From Deuterostichococcus epilithicus (Eukaryota > Chlorophyta > Trebouxiophyceae > Prasiolales > Stichococcaceae), in contig JAVTLE010000013.1 of NCBI GenBank assembly GCA_033439295.1, positions 2,728,001-2,792,000 on the forward strand: a stretch of DNA of 64,000 bases, read 5' to 3'. Under the pieces are notes generated by a model. That model was not told the origin of the DNA. It ran no database searches and saw only the letters and a list, made by a program, of their open reading frames with translations. Position 1 is the first letter of the stretch, and each line of letters starts with the position of its first letter. Shown here piece by piece: positions 61,898-64,000 of this stretch. Both the position numbers and the translations under genes were made by a program.

Positions 61898-62400
61898 CTC
61901 TAGGGGTGACCTGTTGGCGAAGCAGCGTATGCGCCACTTTTCCTCTGCTGCACATGGTTAGGTTGAGTGCAGCATTGCGTGGCAAGAACCGGCACGCAGG
62001 CACTTAATGCCTTCCTAATGCTCTCGGTGGATGCTTTGGCCGGTTACGTCATCCTGGCACTGCCTTGCTTGCGGTCACAAAGGAAGCTGTTGTAATTGTG
62101 CCGTCCTCAGCCATACCAGCCTACTCTTTGAGGTTGACTTCGTGTTAACCACTTGGCGATACTACGGGTACCCGAAACGTTCCTGAGCAAGACGCCACAC
62201 GGCCGATCCTCAGTTCCTCACGTCTACATAGTGCAAGAACAATGAACTGCTGACAGCCCGGCTTGCGAACTCGCTGCGACATTCGTCCAGCCAGTCATGA
62301 CGACATAACCCAGTGGCATCCAGACCTGAAGTCGACTTGCACCACAGGCAAGCGCAGCAGGCACTGAGGACGCAACACCCATATGTTCTACCTTGTATGA
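61898..62400. other. Spacer, no gene recognised
   Basis: I see no exon, repeat or RNA gene in this ~500-base stretch between two plus-strand genes. Confidence 0.5.
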
Positions 62401-64000
62401 ATGCTACAGAGGAAGGCGAGGGAATACCCAAACCATGGTGAGCCTGGAGCAAATGCGGCGCGGCACAGCAAAGCTCCACATTCGGCAGCCAAGCTGTTCT
62501 TCGTTTACTTGAAAGTTCCCACACTCTGCAGGTCGATGGACGAGCTGAACCTGAGCCTGAGGGCGCTGGTGGGGCAGCTGAGTCAGACCCACAGCAGCGT
62601 ACAGCAGACGGCGCAGTTGCTGCTGAACAGCGCACTGCCGCTGCTGCGGCAGGCGGCGGCTCTGGCTGCGACTCCGGACGATGACGGCGGTGGCGAGGCG
62701 ACGCTGCGCTGGATTAGGCGCCGCGACATTGGAGTAAAAATCGTCCACGAGGAGGTGCCACACGTCGGCGCACACGCACATGCATGGTTTTGCAGCGCCG
62801 TTGGTACAACGTCTCCTCCAGCAGTAGGATCTGACTGCATGGCATGCTACCTCTGCTCTGCTGACAGCATCTTTGGGCTTGGCTGCAGCTGGCGCCGGCA
62901 GTTGGGGCGGCACTGCGCCGGCTCGGCACGGCGCCAGCCCTCGCCGTCTGGAGTGCCGGCGCAGAGGTCGACCTTGCACTCGCCACCGCAGCCGCGGCCG
63001 GCGCTCCAGACGATTGCGACCCAGCCCTCGCGAGCCACCTGGCGCCCGCGCTCATAGCATGCCTCCACTGGGCACGCTCCCTGGAGCTTGGCGGCTTGCA
63101 GCCCAGCACAGTGCCGCCGCCAGAGAATGCGCTCGACGAGCTGCAGCGCCTCGACCTGACAGCAACCCTGTTCAGCTTGGCCCCGGTGCCCGTCACGGGC
63201 AGCCCGCAGTTCGAGGCCGCCACGGTCGCGGCGGGCCTGGCGCTGCGGCTGTGCCTGCAGGTGGATGCTGAGGTGGCCGCCACCTTGCAACGGCAGCCAG
63301 AGCTGGCGGCCGACGCCTCGTCCCACTTCCCGCCGGCGCTGAAGCGCCTGTGTGCGCTGATGAGTGTGGAGGAAGACCTGCTGACCGGCCTGGGGAACTT
63401 TCCCCTGAAGGCCATCACCCTGCCGGCCGCTGTTTGCCGCAAAATGCTGCGGCTGGTGGCCGCCCTGGCAGCGCGTGTCGACACATTTCCGGAGCTGTAC
63501 TTCTCCGAGGCGCTGGGCCGCGTGATGCCGTTGATGCCAGTGCTGCTGGCGCGGCGGCTGCACCCAGAGACGGCGCAGCTCGGCGGCGGGCTGCTGGCGG
63601 CTCTCGACAGCGTCGCGGTCAGCCTCCGGAACGCCGGCGGCCCCGCGGCAGACGGGGCAGCTGGCGCTGTGGCAGCGGGCGCCGCCGCCGCCGCGCCGCA
63701 GCCCGCCAAGGGGATCCCTTCGTACGATTCCCTTGCCCTCAGCAGGCTCGCGGCGCTGGCAGCCGCCCTCACGGAGTTCAACAGTGAAGTGGTTCGGCGT
63801 CACAGCATCCGCATCTTCGACGGCGCTGCAGTCTTCGCGTCCGCTGCCGCGTCAACTCTTCCGCGCATCTATTGGAGGCTGAAAGGCTGCCAAAGCCGCA
63901 GCGTCCTGTTCGGTCCGCCGCCCGCAGCCGGCTCGACCAGTCTCGCCGTCAATGCAGGCCTCCAGCATCTGTGCTATGTTTACGACACCGTCATTGCTGA
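62401..64000 (+). CDS. Unknown Ala/Leu-rich helical protein, 3' end outside window
   Basis: A first exon is open from an ATG at 62401, with a second possible start at 62535 (MDELNLSLRALVGQLSQTHS), and ends at a donor near 62755. After a ~130-base intron with acceptor at 62887, a single exon runs open for over 1.1 kb to the window end. It encodes helical, Leu- and Ala-rich sequence such as LAPALIACLHWARSLELGG, LKRLCALMSVEEDLL, KMLRLVAALAARV and SLALSRLAALAAAL. There are no transmembrane stretches of clear length and no known motif. The regular helices would suit a HEAT/ARM-type repeat protein, but I cannot show a repeat unit. Longer antisense reading frames over the same region are taken as shadows. 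Confidence 0.55.

Noticed and set aside
62714-63803. Minus-strand reading frames of 318 and 355 codons
   Set aside because: Arg/Ser/Gln-rich composition typical of shadows of GC-rich coding DNA; the plus-strand frame has a good acceptor and more natural helical protein sequence.

Overview
The window looks like nuclear DNA of a green plant-lineage eukaryote, most likely a coccoid green alga (Chlorophyta, possibly Trebouxiophyceae; the class is inference). Reasons: exons are GC-rich and short, nearly every gene is split by many introns, splice donors are often GTGCG or GTGAG, and the recognisable proteins are of plant type (CPSF160, ureidoglycolate amidohydrolase, SnRK2-like kinases, TOR). There are no operons, no bacterial signals, and I found no tRNA, rRNA, CRISPR array or intact transposon. 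Exon boundaries below come from reading frames and splice sites and are approximate.

Layout: (1) about 659-12627 (+), the 3' two thirds of a CPSF160 gene (mRNA 3'-end processing), cut by the window start. (2) 13452-14661 (+), an orphan two-exon piece of TOR kinase containing just the FRB domain, interrupted by an in-frame TGA. (3) 15373-18533 (-), an F-box protein with a SAP-like N-terminus, Cys motifs and a Lys/Ala-rich tail. (4) 18869-22931 (+), ureidoglycolate amidohydrolase, divergent from gene 3. (5) 23367-25911 (-), an F-box-like protein with a Cys-rich C-terminus and one in-frame TGA. (6) 27182-33402 (+), a long low-complexity protein. (7) 34261-37976 (+), a secreted alanine/serine-rich repeat protein built from many similar exons. 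(8) 38919-43410 (+) and (9) 44780-47834 (-), two convergent SnRK2-like kinases, both lacking the His of the HRD motif. (10) 49362-51548 (-), a short-chain dehydrogenase with an organelle-type presequence, divergent from (11) 52193-57566 (+), a LON substrate-binding-domain protein with a probable transit peptide. (12) 58450-61897 (+), a probable membrane protein. (13) 62401/62535 to beyond 64000 (+), an unknown protein whose large exon runs off the window.

The most unusual feature is not a gene. In at least eight introns, in CPSF160, the TOR fragment, the amidohydrolase and the LON gene, I find short diverged copies of the adjacent exon edge, usually including the splice acceptor or donor (here called exon-edge echoes). 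They look like decayed local tandem duplications of exon/intron junctions and could be a trace of how introns in this genome grow. The genes do not form one pathway. Shared themes are RNA processing, nitrogen (ureide) recovery, ubiquitin ligase adaptors and stress/nutrient signalling.
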